Positions 15,063 to 28,486 of a stretch of DNA of 64,000 nt are shown in pieces. The stretch's first letter is position 1. Each line of letters starts with the position of its first letter. The stretch spans positions 1,736,001-1,800,000 of the forward strand of contig WJXW01000002.1 in the NCBI GenBank assembly GCA_015832175.1, in the 5' to 3' direction. A program made the translations under genes and the position numbers. The notes beneath the pieces are model-generated. The model saw nothing but the letters and a program-made list of their open reading frames with translations, was not told the origin of the DNA and did no database searches. Origin of the DNA: Paraphaeosphaeria minitans (taxonomy: Eukaryota; Ascomycota; Dothideomycetes; Pleosporales; Didymosphaeriaceae).

Positions 15063-16605
15063 ATGAGATTTTCATACTTCCTTGCTTACTCGCTCGCCTC
15101 TTTGTTATCGGCTTCTGCCGTCTCATTGGAGAACGACAACCCTGTTGGGGCCTCGATAACTCTACCGCGATACAACTTGTTGCCTCGACTTCCCTGGTCA
15201 AACCACAAGCACCACAAGGACAACTGGGGCAATCGTGTGGAGAAGGACCGTAAGAGGATCACCATACGTTCTTCGAGGAACGACCACGACGACATCAGCG
15301 CAGACTTTCTCTGGGCTTTGAAAAAGGCGAACCATGGAGGTCTTGTGCATCTTCAGAAGGGAAAGAAGTATTTGATCGGCAAGAATTTAGATCTTACCTT
15401 CCTGAATGATGTTTGCGTCAAGCTAAATGGCGAGGTGAAGGTACCTGAGCCGCACTGCTTTATTCCTGCTAGAATCTTTGGCTAAGGTATTCAGTTCACG
15501 AACGACATCCAGTACTGGCAAGCCAAAAATTTCTACTACGATTCCCAGAAAAGCATTACATTCTGAGTGTGGGGTGGCAAGTGAGTGTCGAAGTTCGGGG
15601 TTGATCTCGTCAGTGTTAACGATAACAGGGATGTAAAAATATATGGCTCCGGTGTTACCAATTGCAACGGACAAGCCTGGTGGGATGGCTTCTCTGGCGC
15701 TGAGATTCCCGATCCGAAAAACAAATACTTTCGCCCTATTCTCGTTCTCACTGACAACGCTACTAACATCGAGGTCTCGGGTCTTCATCTGAAAGACTCA
15801 CCTTGCTGGACGACCTTTTTCGTACGATCCAAGAACGTCGTGTTTGACGATGTCTACATTGACGCGGTCTCCACCAACGCCTCGACGCTGCCCAAGAACA
15901 CAGACGGCTTTTACTCGCTCAATGTCGATGGACTGACTGTAACGAACACTCGTGTCAACGTCGGCGACGACTGCTTCTCGCCGAAGCCCAACACGACGAG
16001 TATATTTGTCAAGTACGTATAAAGCTTTATAGCCTTCTATTCTGAGATTCCAGGGTGGTAGTACATTGATTCGACAGGCACTGACGTCCGCTAGGAACCT
16101 CTGGTGCAACGGCACTCATGGCGTATCGATGGGCTCCATTGGACAGTATCCTGGCGTCAAGGATTACATTTCCAATGCCTGGATCGAGAATGTTACCCAG
16201 CTCAATGGTCAGAACGGTGCTCGTCTCAAAGTCTGAGCTGTGCCGAGTGTCGGCTACGGTCATATCGACAACATTAGCTACAAGGACATCCGCATTGAGA
16301 ACACTCATGCTCCTGTCGTCCTGAACCAATGCTACTTCAACGTCAACGAAATGACATGTGCAGCGTATCTTTCGAAGGTCAACATCACAAATGTTATATT
16401 TTTGAACGTTTCGGGTACTAGGAGTGGGAAGAACGGCAAGGTAGTCGCGGATCATACCTGTAGCCCCGGCGCAACCTGCAACGGGATTCATCTCGAAGAC
16501 ATCAATCTGACAAGCCCTGCTGGCAGTCCATCGCAGATCGTCTGTGACAACATTCAAGGGGACATTGGGGTGGACTGTATCCCTGCGAGTGAGGCAGATG
16601 ATTGA
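15063..16605 (+). pseudogene. Exo-polygalacturonase (GH28) with two in-frame TGA codons
   Basis: Four exons: 15063-15440, 15495-15580, 15629-16012 and 16095-16605, 453 codons in all. The family hydrolyses pectin galacturonan outside the cell. A signal peptide (MRFSYFLAYSLASLLSASAVS) starts the protein. All GH28 motifs are present: NTD (KNTDGF), DD (GDDCFSPKPN), the GHG equivalent (NGTHGVSMGS) and the RIK equivalent (RLK). The SPKPNTT...CNGTHGVSMGSIGQ pattern fits exo-type enzymes. Two TGA codons interrupt it, at 15564-15566 (codon 150, in ITF-stop-VWGGK) and 16234-16236 (codon 330, in RLKV-stop-AVPSVGYG). Both sit where the family normally has Trp. Every intron, all other codons and the final TGA are normal. 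It is either a very young pseudogene or a gene that needs readthrough or RNA editing. Confidence 0.85.
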
Positions 16606-17771
16606 ATAGCACAGAGACCTGTACTTAGGTAGGTATTGCTGCGCTCCGTATTGAGAGATGAAAAAAAGAGACAGCAGAACAATCTCCTGCAAGTCGCTAT
16701 CGAGCAGAATTATGACGAAAGATGTGAAGAGTGATTTGTAGCATATTGCCTCAGCCTCGGCTTGCTGAACTACAGCACATAGATCTTCTAGAAGCTTGGT
16801 AGCGTGTACAGCTGTGCTGATTTGAGGCGGATCGTCGTTCCTGAGGTCCCGGCCGGGCTCCTTTGCATGGGGCGTAGCCTTCGGGTGCTTATCCAATACT
16901 CTAAAGTATGGGTCTCGCCCTTTGTTTTTGGATGACGTCCGCGGAATGTGTGATGATCCATCATGAAGATGCGGCATCTTGAGGGTTTCTACCCAAGCGG
17001 CTACCTACTTCCGCTAGACCAAATTCACAATAGCGCAAGAGTCGTGCCGAGTTCATATATGACACCGGGCCGAGCATCACTTCATTGTATTAACTTTCCA
17101 ATTTACCTTTATTGCGCAACCAAGGCATCCACCTATCGCGAGGTTGCTAGATCCCTTTGCAAGCTTGCTAAGCGTACCTTGGCTACTAACAAGCCTTGTG
17201 CAGGATTGCTGTGAACACGAATACGCACGTGTGGCAAGATGGATCCATTGCATCGGTCGAGCAAAACCGGGTAGGCATGCCTGCACCCCATGTATTTGTA
17301 TCTAGACCCCCTGCACGACCTGATTCTGCTGGTGATATAGCCTTATGGGGAAGGTACCTTGGATATGGTCCATGCAACAACAAGAATGGCGCCTTCGGTG
17401 AACAGATACAAACTGGTAGGCGCGTTAATGGAGGCTAGCACAGCCGAATGTGCACCTGCACGGAGAAATGAGACTTGTCGTCCTGCCAGCATAACACCTC
17501 TCTCATCGGAAACGTCAACAGTGGTCCGTTAGCGGCTTCTCGAACATGGTCATGCGCTTCGCTTCATGCTTCTCGCGACTCAAGTTAGTACTGTCAATTA
17601 TTTCGAACCTGATTTTGCCGATCATGAGCTGGGTCTGGACTTTCTCTGCAACCCAGGTCAAGGTTTGGTTACTGGGCGCACCAGTACATAAGGAGGGATT
17701 ATCTCTGGTGATCGAACCACTATCCAAGAATTCTCAGTCATTCTCTTCCATCTCGAGAAGTCAAGCAAACC
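16606..17771. other. Intergenic between the two plant-wall enzyme relics
   Basis: About 1.17 kb with no supported gene. A long minus-strand frame that overlaps the polygalacturonase runs into it but is antisense to the GH28 coding sequence and is not credible. No repeat was recognised. Confidence 0.5.
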
Positions 17772-19336
17772 ATGAAAAACGCTAAGATCTTGGCTGTTGC
17801 CGTTCTGGCGTCGACAACCCATGCCCAATCCCAGCTCTATGGTCAATGTGGAGGAATTGACTGGAAAGGTGCTACGGCTTGTGTCTCTGGATCCTACTGC
17901 TATAAGGTTAACGACTGTAAGTTTTGTATCACCCCTGATCACGATGAATTGGTGTTGTCGTGCTAAGTCTTCCACTGACTACTCGCAGTGCGTACCAGGC
18001 GCTGCAGGCTCCTCCATCGCAGTCACTATAGCGAAGACCACAGCCAAGAGTACTTCAACTACGCTCTCTACCGCTACGAAGACCTCTGCCGGAGCAACCC
18101 AAGTCAAGTCTGCGCCAGCCGCAACCAATTCCGCAAACCCCATCGCTGGCAAGGCGTTCTATGCGAACCCTTACTACTCGTCCGAAATAGTGAGCTTAGC
18201 GGCCCCATCGCTATCTGCTGCCGGATCGGCTGCTCTTGCTGCTAAGGCTACCAACGTCGCTAAAGTTGGCACATTCTACTGGCTGTAAGACTCGGATGCA
18301 CATATGTTGTGGCATAAGCTAAAACATTCCAGGGACGTTCGCGCCAAAGTACCTACCATCGCTACCTTCGCGAAGGACGTTCAAGCAAAAAATGCCGCCG
18401 GTGCGAACTTAGTCCTTCCACTTGTCGTTTACGATCTCCCAGAGCGAGATTGCGCAGCTTTGGCTTCCAACGGGGAACTTTTGCTCGCCAATAACGGAGC
18501 TGCTCTATACCAGGGTTACATCGACGACATTTCTGCTCAGATCAAGGCGTTCCCGGACGTCCAGTTTGTTCTTGTCACATCGATCCCGACAGTTTGGCCA
18601 ACCTTGTGACCAATCTTAACGTGCAGAAATGCGCAAACGCAGCGGATGCCTACAAGACGCTGGCTCAGTATGCGATCAAGACTCTCAACTTGAAGAACGT
18701 TGTCATGTACCTTGACGCTGGACACGCGGGCTGGCTCGGTTGGACCGCCAATCTCACTCCCGCAGCACAGCTCTTCGGACAAATATACAAGGCTGCCGGA
18801 TCCCCGGCTGCTGTTCGAGGTCTCGCTACCAACGTGGCCAATTACAACGCCTGGAGCATATCTACCTGCCCATCCTACACTCAAGGAAATGCTGTCTGTG
18901 ACGAGAAGAAATACGTCAATGCTTTGGCTCCCCTCCTTCAAGCGCAAGGCTTCCCGGCGCACTTCATCACGGACACTGGTAAGTTGAAACTTCCTAGCTT
19001 CTTTTTTTCTGAACTTTGTTCTGTACCTCGATTCACTGACACGATATAGGTCGTAGCGGAGTGCAGCCCACTAAGCAGCAAGCTTGGGGCGACTGGTGCA
19101 ATGTCATCGGCACTGGATTTGGTATCCGCCCTTCCACGTCCACGGACGACCCTATTCTGGATGCTTATGTGTGGGTTAAGCCTGGTGGAGAGTGCGATGG
19201 TACATCGAACACGACCGCGGTTAGATACGATGCCCACTGCGGATTAGAAGATGCTCTTAAGCCCGCTCCGGAGGCCGGCTCGTGGTTCCAAGCGTACTTC
19301 GCTCAGCTGTTAACAAACGCCAACCCGGCCTTCTAA
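17772..19336 (+). pseudogene. GH6 cellobiohydrolase with N-terminal CBM1, frameshifted
   Basis: A secreted cellulase of the cel6A/CBHII type: signal peptide (MKNAKILAVAVLASTTHAQ), family 1 cellulose-binding module (QLYGQCGGIDWKGATACVSG), Ser/Thr/Ala-rich linker, and a GH6 catalytic domain (VVYDLPERDCAA, LDAGHAGWLGW, HFITDTGRSG, WVKPGGECDGTS). Exons: 17772-17916, about 17978-18284, 18333-18978 and 19050-19336. Two lesions are visible. The first intron has a perfect GTAAGT donor at 17917 and a branch-like CTAAG at 17963, but the position that would restore the CBM1 end (VND-YYSQC) ends in TG at 17976-17977 instead of AG. In exon 3 two extra bases (AC, 18577-18578) shift the frame just before DPDSLANLVTN. 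It is probably dead. An alternative intron 17907-17967 would repair only the first lesion. Confidence 0.82.
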
Positions 19337-19771
19337 GGAACAAAAATGTTCTTCCGTTCACTTTAACACATGGCTATAGATCGCAATTGTACATAGACGT
19401 TAGTCCTATTGAATAGAAATTGTCTTATGATAAAGTGCATCGACATTGAGGTGATGCTTTCGGTCCTATGCAATTGAAACCAAGATTTAGCACGCAGCGT
19501 TAGCGACGCACCCATTCCCATCGACAGATCAGTTCAATCCATCATTGTGGTCGATTGTTCGTAATGGCTGCCAGGGGGTATGTTGACTAGGACTGCAGAC
19601 ATGAGTTTGACCCACATAGAACCTGCGAAAGTGGAGCTCCCCCGGGACAGGAACCTCCTCTGGAACAAGTAATGTCCATCCCGTTGTATGCTTCTTCTGA
19701 AAGTTTCGCGCCGCTGAAATTCTTCAACGTATATATATATACTTTTCAAGAGCTTGAGGCAGCATCAAACA
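19337..19771. other. Intergenic before tRNA-Asn
   Basis: A 435-base spacer. It contains a short AT-dinucleotide run (ACGTATATATATATAC) ending about 30 bases before the tRNA. No gene was seen. Confidence 0.5.
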
Positions 19772-19864
19772 TCCTCCGTGGCGCAATTGGCTAGCGCGTC
19801 TGACTGTTAAGTCCTCACCGACAAAGCGATCAGGAGGTTCGTGGTTCGAGCCCACGCGGGGGAG
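19772..19864 (+). tRNA. tRNA-Asn (GTT) with a 19-nt intron
   Basis: The cloverleaf can be drawn completely: acceptor TCCTCCG (19772-19778) pairs with CGGGGGA (19857-19863) with one G-U; D stem GCGC/GCGC; anticodon stem TCTGA/TCAGG with loop C-T-GTT-A-A; T stem CGTGG/CCACG around TTCGAGC; discriminator G at 19864. The anticodon GTT (19806-19808) reads Asn codons. The intron (19810-19828) lies one base after the anticodon, the standard eukaryotic site. Confidence 0.95.
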
Positions 19865-20973
19865 TCATTCTTTTTCGAAATTTTTCTTTCGCCTGCACGG
19901 AGGGGAGCGACGCAGTTATTTTGCATGCAGGCGAAGTGTGCGAGGACTAAGAAACCATGGATGTTTAGCGACGACGCTAATGCGCTGGTAGCACTCACAC
20001 GCCGTTACTTCCTACGTCTCCTACGGTTTATTTTGTGGTGTTATTTTTTCTTGTGAGCATCGAGCGCTGGGCACTGAAATGTCGATATGGCGTCGTACTG
20101 CAAAAGGTCACGCCTCAACAAGCACACTGCTTTGATACAAACCAATCCTACCACTATAGATGTGACAAACGCCAATCTGTGCATACATACTACACCATAA
20201 AAAAGAATCAGATCGATGCTAGAAAATTCCTAGAGGCTTCGAGATGTATTGGGTTAGCTTTTGTCGCAAGGCAAGGCAAGGCAAGACTTTTGGCTGAATG
20301 TTAGCGCAAGTAACTGTCGAGAGTAGAAGCACAAACCGCCTAGAGAACATCCAAAGTTCTGCGGTAGTTGAAGACATTCTAGAAATACTGTTCATGTGAG
20401 CAAATTGATGTACGAGGAAAGACGAGCGTGCAACTCTTCAAGCTTGCCACGTCACAACTTCCGCGATACCGACAAGAGACATTTGGCGGAAGGCCTCAAC
20501 ACCGTAAGATTAGTTCAGCCGAGACAGACATAAGAAAAATGTCTACCAAAGCATTGATGAGTTCTTGGCCGATGAAAACGCGAGCAGAGTCGAGACAAGC
20601 GCAGCGGTAAGCACCCAGCGAAAAGGTCGCAATCCAAGGAAAGCAGCACGCCAGGGAAGCCGGACGCCTCAGTTGGATTCTGTCATATCGAGAGGCTACT
20701 CAATGAGATTGCTTTAGAGGAAGCCAGAGATGTTTAAGCTCTACAGTCAGCAACACCTCATGGGAACTCGACTGCTCGGAGCGACGGGACCCATGTATGG
20801 TTCATTACACGAAGGCGACTCCGAGATGCTTATCAAGAAGATGATGTGGAAAATAGACAGCGTCAGACGAAATGGAACCCATGAAGGTGAATGTGGTGCG
20901 CATTTCGATTTCTGAGGCAAACAAGATGTCTCAGGGATGATGTTCCAGGAGTACTGTGGTTGATCGGTAGCAT
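19865..20973. other. Intergenic, tRNA to GH13 3' end
   Basis: About 1.1 kb without a supported gene. A T-rich stretch directly after the tRNA (TTCTTTTTCG) is a plausible RNA polymerase III stop. A short CAAGG pentamer run (about 20265-20285) is present. Confidence 0.5.
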
Positions 20974-23181
<2,208 letters not shown>

Positions 23182-24412
23182 TCTCGAGCTGTTTCGATTT
23201 AGTTTGTTTTGCAGAGAGGGCGAGGCGCAAATTGGAGGATATTAATAGGTTAGAGAAAGAGTTATTACGATGCTCAAGAATTGCGCGTCATGAGTTATGT
23301 GGGTCACTCATTCCTAGAAGCATGCATGCGCATTCCGAGTTGGGAAGGGATCACCTTGGTTCATACTAGGTAGGTACGGTGTCAACGGTGCTGGTGAACT
23401 ACGGATCTCTTTGCTTGGTGCACCATTTCCAGCTTGAGTTATTTGCAACATGAAACTTCATAACATGTGTTTATTATGATCATATACTGCATTTACCTTG
23501 ATTAACCTGTGTGAGCGCAATGTGGGTTCTTTGGCAGCGAGGCTGTTACGTCATCGCTGCCCCGCGTGAAGCTCCACCCATCCCGTATGCACACCCCACT
23601 CATCGTCTCCATCTCGTGCTGCTTCACACAATCACTGTGCTCATGCAGCGCCGAAGACCCACTCACGGTATTCCTTGTACAGAACTATGCAAGCTTTGTT
23701 CAAATCTTCCGAGAATTTTCCGTTGCATATCGGATCGACTTCTAGCAACTCACAAGACACGACCTTTGTGTGCATGGCCTTTCTCCTCGTGCACCTGCAT
23801 CCATCATGATACGCTCACCTGTGGCCGCGAATATTTATTGTCATAGATGTAGTTAAGACATACAACGATCTGACCACATATCGGGTGACTACGCAAGATG
23901 ATCGTGCTGAGAGATTCGAACGTCATCAATTGAAACCCTATGCGATCCTCCTATCCTTCTTCGACTCAGGGTCTCCACCAATGTGCATATGCACAAAGCT
24001 ACATCGGAAACTATGGATTCATCTGTATGGAAATTTTTCGCAGAAATCTGCCCGCCGTATCAGCAAATCCGAACCAGTGTTGAAGTAAGTGGAGTGCAGA
24101 GTGGTCTCAGAAATAGCTGTATTGCACTTTCCAACTCACATCTATAATAACCTTGCCAAAGGGGTCGTCAGAGCTCCCTCAGATTAGACACGGCCGCTGC
24201 TACAGCTTATACGGTCAGAACTATCTCCAATCCCTCTGCTGCTGAGACTGTTTGCCAAGGTACGTCCTTGCTGTGCCACTACCACCCGTTCTTCCTCATC
24301 CTCACTGAATAAAGTCGCCGAGTCGTGACCATGCCAAAGGGTAGGTGAAGGTCTCAGCCTGTAATGACCGCCCGAGTCGATTTGGTTGGGCGAATGTGGC
24401 CAAATTCGACGC
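23182..24412. other. Intergenic upstream of GH13 gene
   Basis: About 1.2 kb between the GH13 start and the end of the next minus-strand gene. No coding frame or repeat is supported. It should hold the GH13 promoter. Confidence 0.5.
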
Positions 24413-25327
24413 TCAATCTTTCTGACCTGCCACAAATTTCTCATGTGTGCGCTTCTTGGAGGCAGGACTCTCGAGCGCACTGGCATCTTGCCCGCTTCTC
24501 CGAGCGTTAATTGTTGCGGGAACAGTCATGCCGGAGTTGCCTTCCCCACCCGTACCCCTCTCCCTGTCCGCCTCCTTGTCCTCGTCCGTAAACAACGCCA
24601 GGTCTGTGTCTGTGTTTGCGTCCGTGAAGATACCTGTGATAGTTTCAACTCTCACGCTTGCCCCAGTGCCTTCTGCTTCTGCACTATTCTGTGCACCGAT
24701 AGTAGAGTCTCTCTTAGCTGCGGTACCGGTTGCCTTAGAATAGCGCTCCAGAATGTCGACAAGAACCCTAAATCCTTCGCCCTTGTTGAAGTCGAAGAAC
24801 TCATCACGGTATCCACACCATACAAAAGCGAACATCGTAAGGGCCCTGAGCTCTATGACCCATTGTAACGATTCGGCATAACTGGAGCTTGGGTGTTCGT
24901 ATCGCAGAGGCGCCAAACAGCCGAACGGCTTGGTGTATATGGTCCCTATTCGGGAAAGCTCCTTGTTCTTATGTATGATTCTCTCATGACATAGGGTGGA
25001 AACGTTAAAGGTAATCATCCTGCTACCGGTGACATCACCGAGTCCCACGTACACAGGAGTCAGTTCAGATTTGACGTTGTTATCTCCGACCTTGGCATTT
25101 TCGACCTTGTTCTTTTTGACCTTGGTTCCTCCGACCCTGACGTATACGTTGTCATGTGTTGTGCCATCGGTGAAGAACTTGAAGCTGGACGCCGATGGAA
25201 TTCGATCTATATTCCCTGGAGACTCTTCCTCTAGACGGTCCTCGAGCTCATCGTGCGTGAGTTTGCGTTTAGTTTTGATTTTACTGCGGGGCATTTCTGT
25301 CCTAATTTTTCGTATGAGCATTGCCAT
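24413..25327 (-). CDS. Hypothetical protein with acidic, low-complexity C-terminus
   Basis: A single uninterrupted frame of 304 residues. It could start at 25327 (MAMLIRK) or, more naturally, at 25294 (MPRSKIKTKRK). A basic head is followed by a Lys/Val/Asn-rich repeat-like stretch (KVKKNKVENAKVGDNN) and then a region with VYVGLGDVTGSRMITFNVS and FAFVWCGYRDEFFDF that looks like a folded domain, faintly BTB-like but without a clear match. The tail is Ala/Glu/Thr/Asp-rich. I do not recognise the family. The opposite strand also has an open frame over part of this region, which weakens the case slightly. Confidence 0.5.
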   Translation of the reverse strand: MAMLIRKIRTEMPRSKIKTKRKLTHDELEDRLEEESPGNIDRIPSASSFKFFTDGTTHDNVYVRVGGTKVKKNKVENAKVGDNNVKSELTPVYVGLGDVTGSRMITFNVSTLCHERIIHKNKELSRIGTIYTKPFGCLAPLRYEHPSSSYAESLQWVIELRALTMFAFVWCGYRDEFFDFNKGEGFRVLVDILERYSKATGTAAKRDSTIGAQNSAEAEGTGASVRVETITGIFTDANTDTDLALFTDEDKEADRERGTGGEGNSGMTVPATINARRSGQDASALESPASKKRTHEKFVAGQKD

Positions 25328-26386
25328 ATGATCGAATTGTACCGATCAGCGCTCTAACTTACGTGTGAAATGAGCAGTCTCCACAACGTGGGTGCGACTA
25401 CGTCACCTTGATATTACTTTGATGTCCGGGGCGAGGGAAGAAAGAGGCCTGGTTGGGTCGAGAACTTATAGCTGAGTCAAGTTCCTAAAGTGAGTGGCAA
25501 CGTTTCAGTCAGCCTCGTGCAGTCAGAAAGTGAGAGAACGGTGAAAGACAGCAGCTGAGTTGCTAGCACGGCAATAGATCACGACCAAATAAGAGAGAGC
25601 GCACAATCGATGGCATTGAGCCCATACCTACTAGCTCATCGTGATGAAGCTTTCATCGCTCGTCATCATATCCTCGATTCTCCATTTCATTTGCAGAATC
25701 TTAATCTGTGGAATTGGATGCAATCCATTTATGTGAAAGCCACGCCAATATCCTCGAAAGTAAAAATCGGAAGGCCGCGCAACGACAAGAAAGGCAAAGT
25801 ACAAGTTTAAGTTTATACTGCTTAGCTTGAATCGAAGTGTCAATATTATAGTATTAGGATGCTGAAATTCCACGGTGGAATCGGTACACGGAGTATGAAG
25901 GCCAGATATATTCCATATCCTTCATAACAAAAATTCAAAACTCGCATTTTTGCCACAAATCGTATCTAAAGCCGCCCGGCTACAAACAAGTACTGCTGGA
26001 GATAAACGGGCGACCTTCCCTTAGATCCTCCAGCCAGGGATCGAAAGCGAGCTTGAAGCAGACTCACAGCAAAAAAAAGGATGACCCTCAACGTTCGAAA
26101 CCCTGCGGAGGCATAGAATGAGAGCTGTATAGCTTTGGGCAGTATCTACCTATGACAGTGCTCAAAACTCTGGCAAACATTGGAAAAGGCGAACAGGAAT
26201 CACAAAATTTGGACTCGTGACACTCCTCGATGATCGAGCGTTGGCAAAGCGTGAGCCTTTTAGGTAGGGGAACAGGAAACGTGGCTATTCGATGATTGGC
26301 TGGTTGTAGCTACCTAGCAGGGATGCCATCTGAGATACCAGTACAATCGCCCGCCACTTCGCGTGCGACCACCGTACACTCTCGTC
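25328..26386. other. Intergenic, divergent spacer
   Basis: About 1.06 kb between divergent genes. A short frame at 25610-25810 has no family resemblance and its antisense is equally open, so it was not called. Short A runs (AAAAAAAA near 26070) occur. No repeat was seen. Confidence 0.5.
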
Positions 26387-27265
26387 ATGGCTGCTGCAAT
26401 ACCAATGTCTGAGGTTCTTGTACCCTTATATATCTACCCACATACAGGTGCCTGGGATCCACTATTCAAAGCGTACTGTTGCCGGCTCTCACTCATATGA
26501 CTTTTTACTGATTGTGACCAGCATCGCGCTCAATCCAGGGCTTCGTTTTGTTGTAATTCTGAACCCGAATAGCGGTCCAGGATCTGAGCCTTGGTGGCCA
26601 AACGCGGATTATGTCCGCGACGTACCCAAGCTGAACGCTTATACCAATGTACGCACGGTAGGATATGTAAGCACGGCGTACTGTAACCGGCCAATCCAAG
26701 AAGTGTACGAAGATGTCAGACGATACGCAAGCTGGGCCGAAGACAAAAACTCTCGGGGTCTGGGCCTGAACGGGATCTTCTTCGACGAAACGCCCAATAT
26801 TTTCACGTTAGATGCGAGGGATTATCTAGAATCAATCACACAGGACGTGAAGGACATGGGCACACTGCTCGGTGATGGTATAGTATGCTTCCCCTGACTG
26901 CTATATGTAATGGAGAGAAAACCGCTAAGTCTAGGTTGCAGGTCATCCATAATCCTGGCACATCAATTGACGAAAGGCTTGCTATTCCTGGCATGGACAT
27001 TGCGACAGTAGCTGAAGTAGCATATCCTGACTTCCAGACGATGGATTTCCAGAATTGGCTTGCAGGATCTACATTACACCGCGACAACACCAGCTACATG
27101 ATCCACGGAGTTTCAGAAGAAAACGTCGAGGACTTCATCGTTCAAGTATTAAGAAGTAAGGCGAAATACATATTCATCACAGAACGGAGCACAGATATGT
27201 ATCATGGCTTTGGCGCAAGCTGGAGGCCCTTCATCGCGGCGATGGCCAAAAATCGAGCAATTTGA
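26387..27265 (+). CDS. Spherulin-4-like cell-surface protein
   Basis: Three exons: 26387-26472, 26522-26882 and 26942-27265, giving 256 residues. Spherulation-specific family 4 proteins were named from Physarum spherules and are widespread and uncharacterised in fungi; their fold is glycoside-hydrolase-like. Matches run along the whole length: VLVPLYIYPHTGAWDPLF, FVVILNPNSGPGSEPWWPNADY, VGYVSTAYCNRP, GIFFDETPN, VIHNPGTSIDE and YIFITERSTDMYHGFGASW. No signal peptide is visible from this ATG. The starting ATG is the first in frame; MSEVLVPLY at residue 7 is an alternative. Confidence 0.9.
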
Positions 27266-28486
27266 AACCAGCAGGACGCTTACGCCGAACTTGGAGGACT
27301 TACGTTCGCTTACGAATGATGCACCATACAACTAGCAGTTGGGGATGATATAGAAGCTGACGATCAAGTGTCACACAAGAGGCCAAAGTCCTGGTATCTG
27401 CAGGGACAATATATAATAGAGGGGGATACTTTTAGGGAAATGCAGGCTCTAGAATGCCCATCTAATGAGCCTTATGTCCAACTTTGAGCACAGGCTTAAC
27501 CTTAGCATCACCTACAGCGTCAAACCTTTGCTTCGAAGATCCTAGTCCATGGATCACTGTCTGAGGCTCAAGCTTATGCATGCGTGTTGAAACGTCAGTG
27601 ACTTGCAGAGGCTATTTTCGTACGACACAAGTTGAGAACAGAACGTGCACCGAAGCGCTCTTGTTCTAGTTCAGATAGGTTTGTACACAGCTGTTCCATC
27701 TAGACGTGGCACCTCTGTCATTTTGTGGGGTCCATGCTTTGTTCAATGAGCGTGACTTTACCTGTACGAGTGCTGCAGCACACGCGAACTACACGAGATG
27801 CCAATTGTCGAAGATGAGATATAACGGATGTTGTCCTTCTTGTCAGATGAATTTCAACAGAAAATATTGCCACACTAGCGAGATGATTGAGTAAGACTGG
27901 GCCGTGCTTTCACGACGCAACGGTTTGTAGTAATAACGGTGAAGGCTTTTTCAATTTAGGATTCCTGGACCTGGTACCTCTTATTTTGGTAGAAATACAA
28001 CCATTTCTGCACTTGATCACCAAGTCATTATCATAGGTACCTCCGAGATACTCTTACTGCGAGGCTCAACGTGCGTATGCGATGATTCCCCTCAGTGTAT
28101 AGGTTCTTAATTCAGACTATTGGGGCGCGATTGAACACGTATTGATAATCACCTTCACATGGCCGATGGAGGTGCGCAAGCCTTAGTATCTAGTTCTGGG
28201 AAAGGAAGTCGCAAACTGACACAAAACAGGAAGCAGTCTCACTACGTGAAAGGGCAAGAGAACCCCAAAGATAGTCATAGGCGACGTCATACACCCAAAT
28301 GACGCTCACTCACAGTATGACCTCCGCTAACAATTCATCTCCAAGTGCAGTCACACTTCAAGGGTCTGTCAAAATCACCTATTTTCTATTACTCACCTAC
28401 TTCACTATACCGCAATTTCCCTGATTGGATCTCGAAGTTTCCAGCTGTCAATCTGAGGAGTGCCTAGGAAACCTGAATCCCTATCA
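27266..28486. other. Intergenic, no gene recognised
   Basis: About 1.2 kb. A 62-codon Cys-containing frame at 27706-27894 was seen but has no supporting context or introns. Nothing else was found. Confidence 0.5.

Noticed and set aside
15564..16236. RIP (repeat-induced point mutation) as the cause of the polygalacturonase stops
   Set aside because: RIP favours CpA to TpA, which turns TGG into TAG or TAA. TGG to TGA is a G-to-A change in GpG context, and the rest of the gene shows no general loss of CpA or GC.
15063..16605. Alternative nuclear code with TGA read as Trp
   Set aside because: Other intact genes in the window end in TGA at the right place (for example at 3229, 27263 and 38309), so TGA is a normal stop here. 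Only local recoding remains possible.
16027..16977. 316-codon minus-strand frame
   Set aside because: It is antisense to exon 4 of the GH28 gene, whose motifs are unmistakable, and it crosses the intron and the intergenic region without any family match.
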